Shown here piece by piece: positions 50,301 to 56,866 of a DNA stretch of 64,000 nt. This DNA comes from Bifidobacterium felsineum (lineage in GTDB: Bacteria; Actinomycetota; Actinomycetes; Actinomycetales; Bifidobacteriaceae). Within the stretch, counting starts at the first letter, position 1, and each line of letters opens with the position of its first letter. The stretch lies in contig NZ_PEBJ01000001.1 in assembly GCF_002802915.1 (NCBI RefSeq), forward strand, positions 434,001 to 498,000, given 5' to 3'. The translations under genes and the position numbers were made by a program. Under the pieces are notes generated by a model, which made no database searches, was not told where the DNA came from, and was given only the letters and a program-made list of their open reading frames with translations.

Positions 50301-51063
50301 GGTACCGTCGCGCTACATTCTGGCCGTGGTGGTGTTGACCGACGTGTTCCGTACGCGCTTGGGCGCTGAATTGAAGTCGTTGGCGTCCAAGAACAAGCCG
50401 ATGGGTCGTTTCCTGCGCCACGTGCGTCTGGTGCCGCTCCGCGATGTGGCGGGTACCCAAGCCACGGATGTGATTATCTCCATGTGCTATGCGAAGACCG
50501 TACACGGCCGTTTGTTGCAGCAGTTCGGAGTGCTGGAAAACGAAGGCGGCCGTGGCATGCTCCTCGATGCGTTGGCGCTCGCCGATCGCAACCTCGACAT
50601 CGTCTCTGCTTTCGGCCCGGAAGATATGGATGATGAACGTCTGCATCAGACAGGTCCGAGATTCCTGAAGACCGTGCTGAGCTGGGTCGACCAGCTGGAT
50701 GACCGCCCAGTGCTGCCGGTCCGCAATGCCGCTGGCGATAATGTGCTCTTCAACGATATCGCCGATCGCTTGCGCGCCCGTGGCCTCGATGCGGCAGTGG
50801 ATTACGGTTTCGACAAGGGCATCAAGATCCCGTTGGTCGTGGGATTGAAAGACAAGCCGTTTGCTTTGGCTGTGGAAACCGATGATGCGAACTTCATGTC
50901 CATTCAATCGACGCGTCGCCGCCATCGTCTGGGCAGCCAGGACCTGATGTCGCTCGGCTGGAATGTGATGACCGTATGGAGCGTGGCCGCATTCGTGAAT
51001 CCGGATAAGGAAGTCGATCGCATTGTGGCGCGCATCAGCGAAATCTACCGTGAGGTGGAGTGA
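47359..51063 (+). CDS. Large degenerate superfamily I helicase-like protein
   Basis: Codes for 1234 residues from ATG 47359 (a GTG at 47347 overlaps the FHA stop). The C-terminal half resembles actinobacterial SF1 helicase-like proteins ending in a Vsr/MTES_1575-type domain: VDYGFDKGIKIPLVVGLKDK, then FALAVETDDANFMS. SRRRHRLGSQDLMSLGWNVMTVWS follows. The expected Walker A is GSFPKGAAEQA (about 317-327), without GKT, and the Walker B region is VAILDSCAHIPSIE, without DE. ATP hydrolysis is therefore doubtful. It is co-transcribed with the FHA gene and a 66-residue protein gene. Confidence 0.65.
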   Translation: MTQTQNQQDLKTDTVSTDVIANGGATAASAPVNPAAEAVIGLNRIRGWRDKYRAMLAPSPLEDINQLVAKLDMTHAHPSGIAQLFASGHVRLDSLFRDTGMLKAAERHLTRVLDDQTAKRRIAGVAELSMAVGVATWKGNALPVLLYPVTVFVPKEGSAPTIQFAGRVTLNSAFVNVLREQRVYLDEDSLFDGSNYDSGTPETSAMFARITAEASDYIADFSIERHIVVGCFMDPSSLIVAESQQFIDQLENGATGNVLLDALAGDENARASLKDANPPQYSPFDSDPHSEFEVGDVDNTVRYAASLAAAGHSIVVDGSFPKGAAEQAVAIASRCIMSGRSVLYVPGVTEQKRRFMQAASANELKAQLLDVSDEQGNAAIDKQLIAAVGFQQGVATQRFDQLADELVGVRSRLTRYLGDLHGVSDKWNVSAYETIQNLARISVLPTHPATHVRLREQSALAVGADMESWISKLERAGELGEFTIGPEDTAWYKANLTTEDQAIDAYQRVDDLLRRYLPATREQVTRTVQTCGFPVPTTTREWERQVTVLKNLRRVLDVFQPEIFERDIDSMIEATMPKAQRKAEGTSMGFWERRRHIKEAKSLLRVGAQVEDLHEALKVVAKQGEQWRQFVPHGGWPVLPTKLDDIITTLDGLLGNMTSLDTVLATTPSGGNMETADFNTVEARLKALLDDRKALDTLPERCRLEQELSAVGLTELVNDLTIRHVGVDQVRGELQLAWWTTVFDDIVRSSAIISNQDGSALQTASDRFIQVDVEHVRSVGPMVAQESMRRLCDMLFSRTQEANQLHTVLAGRANVTLSRIRRDHPEILAAAKPIMVAAPGTLAALTEPGVLADVAILDSCAHIPSIELLSILSRVRQVVVIAHCATVTSESVKELIGMLPHVEVAAQPSCRAPRLAAFLESEGYGVVDYDVATEPATGTVRFHRVEANGVPVMSSGLVESSQQEIDEVVRIITERAASFTVVPSRYILAVVVLTDVFRTRLGAELKSLASKNKPMGRFLRHVRLVPLRDVAGTQATDVIISMCYAKTVHGRLLQQFGVLENEGGRGMLLDALALADRNLDIVSAFGPEDMDDERLHQTGPRFLKTVLSWVDQLDDRPVLPVRNAAGDNVLFNDIADRLRARGLDAAVDYGFDKGIKIPLVVGLKDKPFALAVETDDANFMSIQSTRRRHRLGSQDLMSLGWNVMTVWSVAAFVNPDKEVDRIVARISEIYREVE

Positions 51064-51065
51064 TT

Positions 51066-51266
51066 ATGGCTGAGTATTCGGCAACGCGCCGCACGCCGCG
51101 CAAACATAAACGTGTGGTGATGAAAGGCACTGAGCGATTTGATGCCGACGGTGTGAAACTGGAACCGGGGGACATGCAAACCGCTCAGCAGCGTCAAGCC
51201 GATGACGATAAGCGCATCCTCGGCGAACTGCCGCCTCATTGGGCGGTATTCAACGAGAAGCAGTGA
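51066..51266 (+). CDS. Small basic protein co-transcribed with the helicase-like gene
   Basis: A 66-residue protein, MAEYSATRRTPRKHKRVVMK..., with a strongly basic N-terminal third and an acidic/Gln-rich middle (about residues 35-52). It ends HWAVFNEKQ. It starts 2 nt after the preceding stop, so translation is coupled. I do not recognise it; the basic N-terminus suggests contact with nucleic acid. Its last codons sit in an inverted repeat (CCGCCTCATTGGGCGGT / ACCGTCCAATGAGGCGG, 51231-51286) that may terminate transcription, and the same 33 nt recur at 51361. Confidence 0.7.
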   Translation: MAEYSATRRTPRKHKRVVMKGTERFDADGVKLEPGDMQTAQQRQADDDKRILGELPPHWAVFNEKQ

Positions 51267-51360
51267 ACACCGTCCAATGAGGCGGCCTTCGCGACCGCTT
51301 GTAGTGCGGTCGCTCACTTCGCCTACAGGCAGCCCACTGGGCTGTCTGTTATACGGCTCA

Positions 51361-51393
51361 GCTCATTGGGCGGTATTCAACGAAAAGCAGTGA
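51361..51393 (+). repeat. Second copy of the 3' end of the small basic protein gene
   Basis: GCTCATTGGGCGGTATTCAA followed by CGAAAAGCAGTGA repeats 51234-51266 (CCTCATTGGGCGGTATTCAA, CGAGAAGCAGTGA) with two differences, stop codon included. It lies 95 nt after the first copy and 10 nt before the stop of the convergent SAF-domain gene. Confidence 0.85.
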
Positions 51394-51402
51394 GCGTCTG
51401 AT

Positions 51403-52080
51403 TCACTGCATGACGGCCATAATCGGTCCTGATTCTTGATGCCGCATCACCCGTGCTGCAGCATTTGGATCCATAGCAAACGAAACCAACTGCCGACCAT
51501 CGGTATACGATGTGTCGGCAGTCTTGTTTATTCCCATTACCAGTGCAGCATCAGCGAGCACACAATGGGCATGGTCTGCGTTGGAATCGTCGTCCTCGTT
51601 CGTACCAGCTGCATCCGTCTCACAGCCCAATGCCGACACCAGCTGTACGGTGTCTCCGGCCAGTAATTCATCAACCGAACTGGTTAAGCGCACGTCAATC
51701 ACCGTGGCGCCCTCCGGAACTACCGGTGCGGTGCGCGCCATATGCGCCAGTATTGGATCGCCGACCGTGATATCGATATGTGCAATATGCCCCACCGCAT
51801 CATCCACCGAGCTGAGCATGGAATCACTCGCAGCAGACGGTGGAAAATACCGGATCGCCATATCCGAGAGGCCTATGGTGCTGCCGCGTGCGATATGCCG
51901 TGTAGCGACCACTACCGGCACGGTCGCGATGTGCGCGGTCATAGTTTCAAGAGCGAACAGCACCGCCAATCCGGCGCATATCGCGGCAGCTACGCGCCGT
52001 AGCGTGTGCAGCATTCTGCGCTGTTTGAGCGAGCCAGATGCAGGTAGCCTCAGTGATAAGGGTATAGAAAAGGTCACCAT
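51403..52080 (-). CDS. SAF-domain (CpaB/FlgA-like) membrane-anchored protein
   Basis: Codes for 225 residues from ATG 52080; an ATG at 52185, right after the zinc-ribbon stop, would add 35 basic residues, so the start is uncertain. A TM helix (RRVAAAICAGLAVLFALETM) is followed by a SAF domain: VPVVVATRHIARGSTIGLSD, then LSSVDDAVGHIAHIDITVGD. SAF domains occur in Flp pilus CpaB/RcpC, flagellar FlgA and sialic-acid synthase. A tad pilus link is conceivable, since bifidobacteria have Tad pili, but no tad gene is here. Confidence 0.7.
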   Translation of the reverse strand: MVTFSIPLSLRLPASGSLKQRRMLHTLRRVAAAICAGLAVLFALETMTAHIATVPVVVATRHIARGSTIGLSDMAIRYFPPSAASDSMLSSVDDAVGHIAHIDITVGDPILAHMARTAPVVPEGATVIDVRLTSSVDELLAGDTVQLVSALGCETDAAGTNEDDDSNADHAHCVLADAALVMGINKTADTSYTDGRQLVSFAMDPNAAARVMRHQESGPIMAVMQ

Positions 52081-52186
52081 GAATCCATGGTGACCTGGAC
52101 GCTTCCGCCTGCGCAAGCTCAATCGACCTATGTGGTCCGAGCTTGCCGAGTTATCCACATTGCGCGGCATGACGCCACGCAACATG

Positions 52187-52372
52187 CTACTTGGACGACT
52201 TATCCGTACGGTAGAAGCCGTGACCCTTGAACTCGATCGGCACGGCAGAGTACACTTTGCGCACCTGCTCCTGGCCGCACTTCGGGCATACGGTAATCGG
52301 ATCGTCGGAGAACGACTGCTGTTCGGTGAAATCGTAGCCGCAGTTCTTGCAGCGGTAATGATAAGTAGGCAA
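52187..52372 (-). CDS. FmdB-family zinc ribbon protein
   Basis: A 61-residue protein that starts at TTG: GGAGGAATCCG precedes it, and the family N-terminus (M)PTYHYRCKNCGYDF begins exactly there. A four-cysteine ribbon is made by CKNCG and CPKCGQ. The C-terminus (SAVPIEFKGHGFYRTD) is the FmdB_N consensus. The function is unknown; these small regulators occur next to many housekeeping genes in actinobacteria. It lies between the cyclo-ligase and SAF genes in the same orientation, consistent with one operon. Confidence 0.88.
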   Translation of the reverse strand: MPTYHYRCKNCGYDFTEQQSFSDDPITVCPKCGQEQVRKVYSAVPIEFKGHGFYRTDKSSK

Positions 52373-52441
52373 CGGATTCCTCCACACAAATAAACGCAAA
52401 TTCGCACGGCTCTAACGCCATGCCAAGCAACCGTTCATATC

Positions 52442-53155
52442 CTAGTCATTGCCCTGACAGTTTGCCGCTGGATTATCATGGCCGGCATCACGGCTCAGCA
52501 TATGGAAGCCATTCGGCGTAAGCACTGCGTCAGCAGGCACATCGTGCGGCTCGGCAGGCAGATTACTGTCAATGACCTCCCATGGCCAGCAAATCGCGAT
52601 TAGCGGACAGCCGGACGCACGAGCCGCCAATGCGCGGTCATACCAGCCGGCACCGCGGCCTAGCCGGAAGCCACGAGGATCCACACCGAGTGCCGGTGCG
52701 AATACCACGCTCGCCTGAATCAGGGCCTGAGGAGGCAAGGTCTCGCCTTCAGGCTCGTCAGGACGCAAATGACCATGGCCATCCACGGCGTGCAGATCAT
52801 CCAATGAACGCAGCACGCTCCAGCCGATTTCCAATCCGGATCCCAGCTTCGGCACCAATACCGTGCATCCGCGTTCCAGCAGCCAGCCGAGCAGTGGGCG
52901 GGTCTCGATCTCCGAGCCCATCGATACATAGGCGGCCACCGTGGCTCCTGATTTCAGCGGACCCATTGCCTGTGACGACTCAGATTCAGAGGAGCCGGTC
53001 AGCTGTTGCACCAGCGCATGCCCGGCGTCAAGTCGTTCCTCGGCAGAGGTGAGCTTGCGTCTAGCCAAAGCCTGATGCCGCAGAGCGGATTTATCCGCTG
53101 CCTGAGCGCCGGTTGGCTGCCCGTTCGCGTTGTCCGTAATCCCTACACCACTCAT
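52442..53155 (-). CDS. 5-formyltetrahydrofolate cyclo-ligase
   Basis: A 237-residue protein. Residues about 20-45 (DKSALRHQALARRKLTSAEE) form the ATP-binding N-terminal helix, and VAAYVSMGSEIETRPLL contributes the folate site. The signature GFRLGRGAGWYDRALA is near the C-terminus. It converts 5-formyl-THF to 5,10-methenyl-THF with ATP. The start at 53155 lies exactly 7 nt after a reverse-strand TACGTT, indicating a leaderless message; an ATG at 53164 is less likely. It is divergent from the GNAT gene with only 33 nt between. Confidence 0.92.
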   Translation of the reverse strand: MSGVGITDNANGQPTGAQAADKSALRHQALARRKLTSAEERLDAGHALVQQLTGSSESESSQAMGPLKSGATVAAYVSMGSEIETRPLLGWLLERGCTVLVPKLGSGLEIGWSVLRSLDDLHAVDGHGHLRPDEPEGETLPPQALIQASVVFAPALGVDPRGFRLGRGAGWYDRALAARASGCPLIAICWPWEVIDSNLPAEPHDVPADAVLTPNGFHMLSRDAGHDNPAANCQGND

Positions 53156-53188
53156 ACCGCACAACGTAGCACGGCTACAATAAGGGCC

Positions 53189-53854
53189 GTGTCAGTATTC
53201 CAGTCCATCAAAGAGGCGCTCAGGCCAGACAATCAGATTCGCATGCCCCGCCTGACCCACCCCGGTTGCCCTATTGCGCTTCGCCCTCTCACCATGGATG
53301 ATGAGGAGGCATGGAACGAAGTGCGTTGGCGCAACAACGCATGGCTGGCTCCGTGGGAATCCGGGGACCCGATGCACGGCGGTGCCATCACCTTCAACCA
53401 ATGGATCCAGCGTCAGCGCCGCAACGAACAGCATGGCACCGGAGCATTGTTCGCCATCGAATACCAGATGCGCATCGTCGGCCAGATCTCGCTGGGTGCC
53501 ATCTCATATGGCGCGATGCGCACGGGAGTGGTGGGATACTGGGTCGATCAGCTCTACGCTGGTCGTGGTTTCGCTCCAATGGCTCTCGCCATGCTCGCCG
53601 ACTGGGCGCTGACCGATCCGTTCGGCCCGGCATTGCACCGTTTGGAAATCGCGATTCTGCCTGATAACGCGCGCTCGCTGGCCGTGGTGCGCAAGGTCGG
53701 CGCACATCATGAGGGGTTGAAAGAGCGCTACATGTATGTCAACGGACAGTGGCGGGACCATGTGACGTTCTCGCTGCTGGCTGAAAACGCCGGAGAAGGA
53801 TTTACCGAGCGTCTGCTGCAATCGGGTTCATCATCCGACACGCCCGGCGAGTAA
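53189..53854 (+). CDS. GNAT-family N-acetyltransferase, RimJ/RimL-like
   Basis: A 221-residue protein from a GTG 7 nt after TACAAT (leaderless). LRPLTMDDEEAWNEVRWRNN is the RimJ-type N-terminus, and GVVGYWVDQLYAGRGFAPMA is the acetyl-CoA pyrophosphate loop (Q/RxxGxG/A). LEIAILPDNARSLAVVRKVG and the GLKERYMYVNGQWRDHVTFS end complete the family pattern. Such enzymes acetylate protein N-termini (S5, S18) or small amines. The substrate is unknown. The frame is open to 53006 through the cyclo-ligase gene, but this is overlap. Confidence 0.9.
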   Translation: MSVFQSIKEALRPDNQIRMPRLTHPGCPIALRPLTMDDEEAWNEVRWRNNAWLAPWESGDPMHGGAITFNQWIQRQRRNEQHGTGALFAIEYQMRIVGQISLGAISYGAMRTGVVGYWVDQLYAGRGFAPMALAMLADWALTDPFGPALHRLEIAILPDNARSLAVVRKVGAHHEGLKERYMYVNGQWRDHVTFSLLAENAGEGFTERLLQSGSSSDTPGE

Positions 53855-53892
53855 CCGCCCAGTTCGTCGGCACGTCTCCTATTCTTGACTCT

Positions 53893-55158
53893 ATGGGTTA
53901 CGAGTCACTGAGCACCATTATTGTGCTGGTGATTGCGGTGATTGTTATTGCTGTATGGCTGCCTGCACGCACGGCCAACGGCATGAAGCGTGCAGCCGAA
54001 CACCGTCAGGATCGTTACTCGCCGTCACTGCGCATTGTGCAGGCGGAAGATGGCAGACGATTCGGCGATGTCAAGCCGCGTGAGGCGAAAGGGGCAGCAA
54101 TGCCAGCATCTACAACGTCAGCGAAGCTGACACCGGCGCATATTGCACATGTGCGTGAGCTGCGCAAGCAGTCCATCCGGCGCCGTCAGATTCTGGTTGG
54201 TTCGCTGCTTGCCGTGACGGTGCTGATGCTGGTGCTGGCGTTCGCCTTGCACTTCAGCCCGCTGTTCGCCTTGATTCCGTTTGCACTGACCGTTGTGGTT
54301 CTGGCTTTGGGCGCCAATGCGGCGCGCCATGCCCGCGAGTGGGAACAGAAGGTTCAGCGCTATGAGCGTGCACGCAAGCGCGCCCCGCAGCTGGCAAAGC
54401 GTCAGCAGAAGGCCGCCGCAGTTACCAATGAAACTGCTGACAAGAACGCTCAGATCGCAACGTCGAGTGCCGATGCTGCTGCTGAGGAGGCCTCCACTGA
54501 GGTGATGGAGAGCCGCCAGATTCGTCGTGCTCTGCGCGCGGCTGAAATCGAGCAGGCAAAGGCCAAGGCGGCGCGTGAAGCTGCGGCTGGCGATAATGCC
54601 GCTGAAGCTAAGTCCGATGCCGCTGCCGAAGGCCAGCAGGCCAAGGTGGAACCTTCCCTGACGGTTCGTGATGAACGCGACAACGAAACCGAAGCCGCCG
54701 ACGCAACTTCCGAGTTGGCCTCGGTCAAGCCCGCACGCGCTCTGGATGTATTCGATATGGCCACTTCCCAGGACCTTATCTCCTTCTCGCTGGGTGAGCC
54801 TCGCAATGAGGGCAATGCTCCCGAGAGCCTGGAGATCAAGTCCACCCGCCAGGTATCCAAGGCCGAACCGGTTGAACCTGAAGTCGCTGAGAAGCTGATC
54901 GATGAGGCCCGCGCGGTGAAGGCCGCCGACGATGCGCAGGCTGCGGCCAGCGGCAAGTCCGTTGAAGTCGACTCTGTAGCTGCTGATACCAATGCAGAGA
55001 AGGCCGACGCTGCCGATAATGCAGATGATATTGCTGCGCAGGAGCCCCAAGAATCATTCCGCGAACGTGAGGAACATGCCGAAGTGGAGGCCCCAGCCGC
55101 TACTTCTGACTCACTGAGCGTGGGCCTGGATTCCATCCTTGCCCGCCGCGGCAACTGA
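53893..55158 (+). CDS. Membrane protein with charged coiled-coil C-terminus, unknown function
   Basis: A 421-residue protein. TM1 is at about 7-25 (LSTIIVLVIAVIVIAVWLPA) and two further TM helices at about 100-120 and 124-143. An Arg/Lys/Gln-rich helical region (145-175) follows, then an Ala/Glu-rich low-complexity cytoplasmic tail to residue 421. I recognise it only as a common bifidobacterial/actinobacterial membrane protein found near groES. The start lies 7 nt after TATTCT without a ribosome site. The stop is 16 nt before the CIRCE element. Confidence 0.75.
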   Translation: MGYESLSTIIVLVIAVIVIAVWLPARTANGMKRAAEHRQDRYSPSLRIVQAEDGRRFGDVKPREAKGAAMPASTTSAKLTPAHIAHVRELRKQSIRRRQILVGSLLAVTVLMLVLAFALHFSPLFALIPFALTVVVLALGANAARHAREWEQKVQRYERARKRAPQLAKRQQKAAAVTNETADKNAQIATSSADAAAEEASTEVMESRQIRRALRAAEIEQAKAKAAREAAAGDNAAEAKSDAAAEGQQAKVEPSLTVRDERDNETEAADATSELASVKPARALDVFDMATSQDLISFSLGEPRNEGNAPESLEIKSTRQVSKAEPVEPEVAEKLIDEARAVKAADDAQAAASGKSVEVDSVAADTNAEKADAADNADDIAAQEPQESFREREEHAEVEAPAATSDSLSVGLDSILARRGN

Positions 55159-55173
55159 TTTTCTCTCACAGCG

Positions 55174-55200
55174 TTAGCACTCGAGTTGGCAGAGTGCTAA
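55174..55200. promoter_or_regulatory. CIRCE operator (HrcA site) of groES
   Basis: TTAGCACTC-GAGTTGGCA-GAGTGCTAA is a perfect 9-9-9 CIRCE element, the binding site of the heat-shock repressor HrcA. It stands 118 nt before the groES start. Confidence 0.98.
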
Positions 55201-55318
55201 TAATCGCGCTACCATGTGTCCTAGCGCAAAGGGACAACGCAAGTGATCGTCAGCCTCTTGAGGCGTTCTGGCGCGGCATTATCGAACTGAACTACAAGCA
55301 GATACGAGGTGACCCACA

Positions 55319-55612
55319 GTGTCGATTAAGCTCACACCGTTGGAAGACAAGATCATCGTCAAGCAGGCAGAAGCCCAGACCCAGACCGCATCCGGCCTGT
55401 ACATTCCGGACAACGCCAAGGAGAAGCCGCAGCAGGGTGAAGTGCTGGCCGTTGGCCCGGGCCGTCGTGACGACAAGGGCGAGCGTATCCCGATGGACGT
55501 CAAGGTCGGCGACAAGGTGCTGTACTCCAAGTACGGCGGCACCGAAGTGCACTACGAGGGTGAGGATTACCTCATCATCGGCGCTCGTGACGTGCTGGCC
55601 ATCCTCGGCTGA
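55319..55612 (+). CDS. groES: Co-chaperonin GroES
   Basis: A 97-residue protein of normal length from a GTG start: [20 protein letters not shown], the mobile loop [20 protein letters not shown], and the C-terminal [20 protein letters not shown]. It caps the GroEL ring. groEL is not adjacent, as expected in bifidobacteria where groES stands alone. Transcription is under CIRCE/HrcA control and ends at a strong terminator. Confidence 0.98.
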   Translation: MSIKLTPLEDKIIVKQAEAQTQTASGLYIPDNAKEKPQQGEVLAVGPGRRDDKGERIPMDVKVGDKVLYSKYGGTEVHYEGEDYLIIGARDVLAILG

Positions 55613-55636
55613 GTAACGGTACACGGTACTTACTGA

Positions 55637-55669
55637 AAATCCCGGTTCCCCGCAGGGCCGGGATTTTTG
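55637..55669 (+). terminator. Rho-independent terminator of groES
   Basis: AAATCCCGGTTCCC-cgc-AGGGCCGGGATTTTTG folds into a long stem ending in a T-run, about 25 nt after the groES stop. Confidence 0.9.
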
Positions 55670-55684
55670 TATTCCCTTCCCTTT

Positions 55685-55730
55685 CTTGGCAAACGTACGC
55701 TTACTGACGCTCAGTGTGCGTTTGCCGAGG
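55685..55730. repeat. Palindrome related to the one at 44.2 kb
   Basis: CTTGGCAAACGTACGCTTACTGA and TCAGTGTGCGTTTGCCGAGG form an imperfect stem of about 19 bp. The words AAACGTACxCT and ACTGAC are shared with 44231-44275. It lies between the groES terminator and the moxR promoter (TACACT at 55802). Confidence 0.7.
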
Positions 55731-55842
55731 GAAGGGGCGGTGCGAAGTAGGAATGTGCAGCCATGCTCACAGCGTATTTGGGCCGGCGCAGGCGGCACAC
55801 GTACACTGGATAGCGGTGAAGTCCCTATGAAAGAGGCTGTCT

Positions 55843-56859
55843 ATGACCGCTACCGCTCCCGCTGTCGAACCATCCACCAATACGCCTGCAACGCTGCATG
55901 CCGAATCCGTTGCGGCGCCAGTCACTCCGGACGCACTCACCCGTATCGCCGATATGCTTGAATCCGCACTGTCCAGCTCGCGCGAGGTCATCGACTTGGT
56001 GATCACCACGTTCGCGGCAGGCGGTCATCTGCTTCTCGAAGACGTGCCCGGTGTAGGTAAAACCACGCTTGCACGTGCCATGAGCCAGGCCATTGGCGGG
56101 GAGGCCAACCGCATCCAGTTCACGCCGGATTTGCTGCCCAGCGATTTGACGGGTGTGAGCATCTATTCGCAGGATTCCCATGATTTCGAATTCCATCCTG
56201 GACCGCTGTTCGCGAATATCGTCATAGCCGACGAGATCAACCGCGCGAACCCCAAAACCCAGTCGGCGATGTTGGAGGCCATGAACGAAGGACAGATCAG
56301 CGTCGACGGCCACAGCCATTCGCTGCCAGACCCGTATTTTGTCATCGCCACTCAGAATCCGATTGAACTTGAGGGCACTTATCCGCTTCCGGAAGCGCAA
56401 CTTGACCGTTTTATGTCCTGCACGAGTTTCGGGTACCCGTCGGCGCAAGCCGAGGCGGCTATGCTTACCTCCGCTGATTGGTCCAATCCACTTGACCGAG
56501 TGAGTCAGGTGTGCAGTGCGCGTGAAGCAAGCGTCATACGATCGGCGGTGCGCAAAGTGGCTATCGCCGATACGGTAGCCGACTATCTGGTTTCGATTAC
56601 TCGCTCCACGCGAGAGCATGAAAGCGTGCGTTTCGGTGCCTCCCCAAGAGCCAGCCTGCATCTGGCGGCCATGGCCCGTGCCCGCGCCTATATTGCGGGC
56701 CGTGACTATGTGCTGCCGGATGATGTACAGGTGCTTGCCTCGCCGGTGCTCGCACATCGACTGGTACTGGATGATGCTGGCTTTGGCTCCGGCGATTTGA
56801 ACCGTGCGCGGCAGATTATCGCGGATATCGTGTCCGGCATCCCTGTGCCGCGCGCGTGA
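55843..56859 (+). CDS. MoxR-family AAA+ ATPase
   Basis: A 338-residue ATPase. Walker A is EDVPGVGKTTLARAM, Walker B is IVIADEINRANPKTQSAMLE, sensor 1 is FVIATQNPIELEGTYPLPEA, and the DRFMS arginine finger and RASLHLAAMARARAYI lid follow. All are intact. MoxR proteins act as chaperones with DUF58 and VWA partners, often in cell-envelope assembly. Here the DUF58 partner is fused into the next protein. AAGAGG is 6 nt before the ATG, and the gap to the next start is 7 nt. Confidence 0.93.
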   Translation: MTATAPAVEPSTNTPATLHAESVAAPVTPDALTRIADMLESALSSSREVIDLVITTFAAGGHLLLEDVPGVGKTTLARAMSQAIGGEANRIQFTPDLLPSDLTGVSIYSQDSHDFEFHPGPLFANIVIADEINRANPKTQSAMLEAMNEGQISVDGHSHSLPDPYFVIATQNPIELEGTYPLPEAQLDRFMSCTSFGYPSAQAEAAMLTSADWSNPLDRVSQVCSAREASVIRSAVRKVAIADTVADYLVSITRSTREHESVRFGASPRASLHLAAMARARAYIAGRDYVLPDDVQVLASPVLAHRLVLDDAGFGSGDLNRARQIIADIVSGIPVPRA

Positions 56860-56866
56860 AGGTTGA

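Noticed and set aside
53006-53188. Longer GNAT protein starting at 53006
   Set aside because: The extension overlaps the divergent cyclo-ligase gene and has no family similarity; a -10 hexamer 7 nt before GTG 53189 explains the start.
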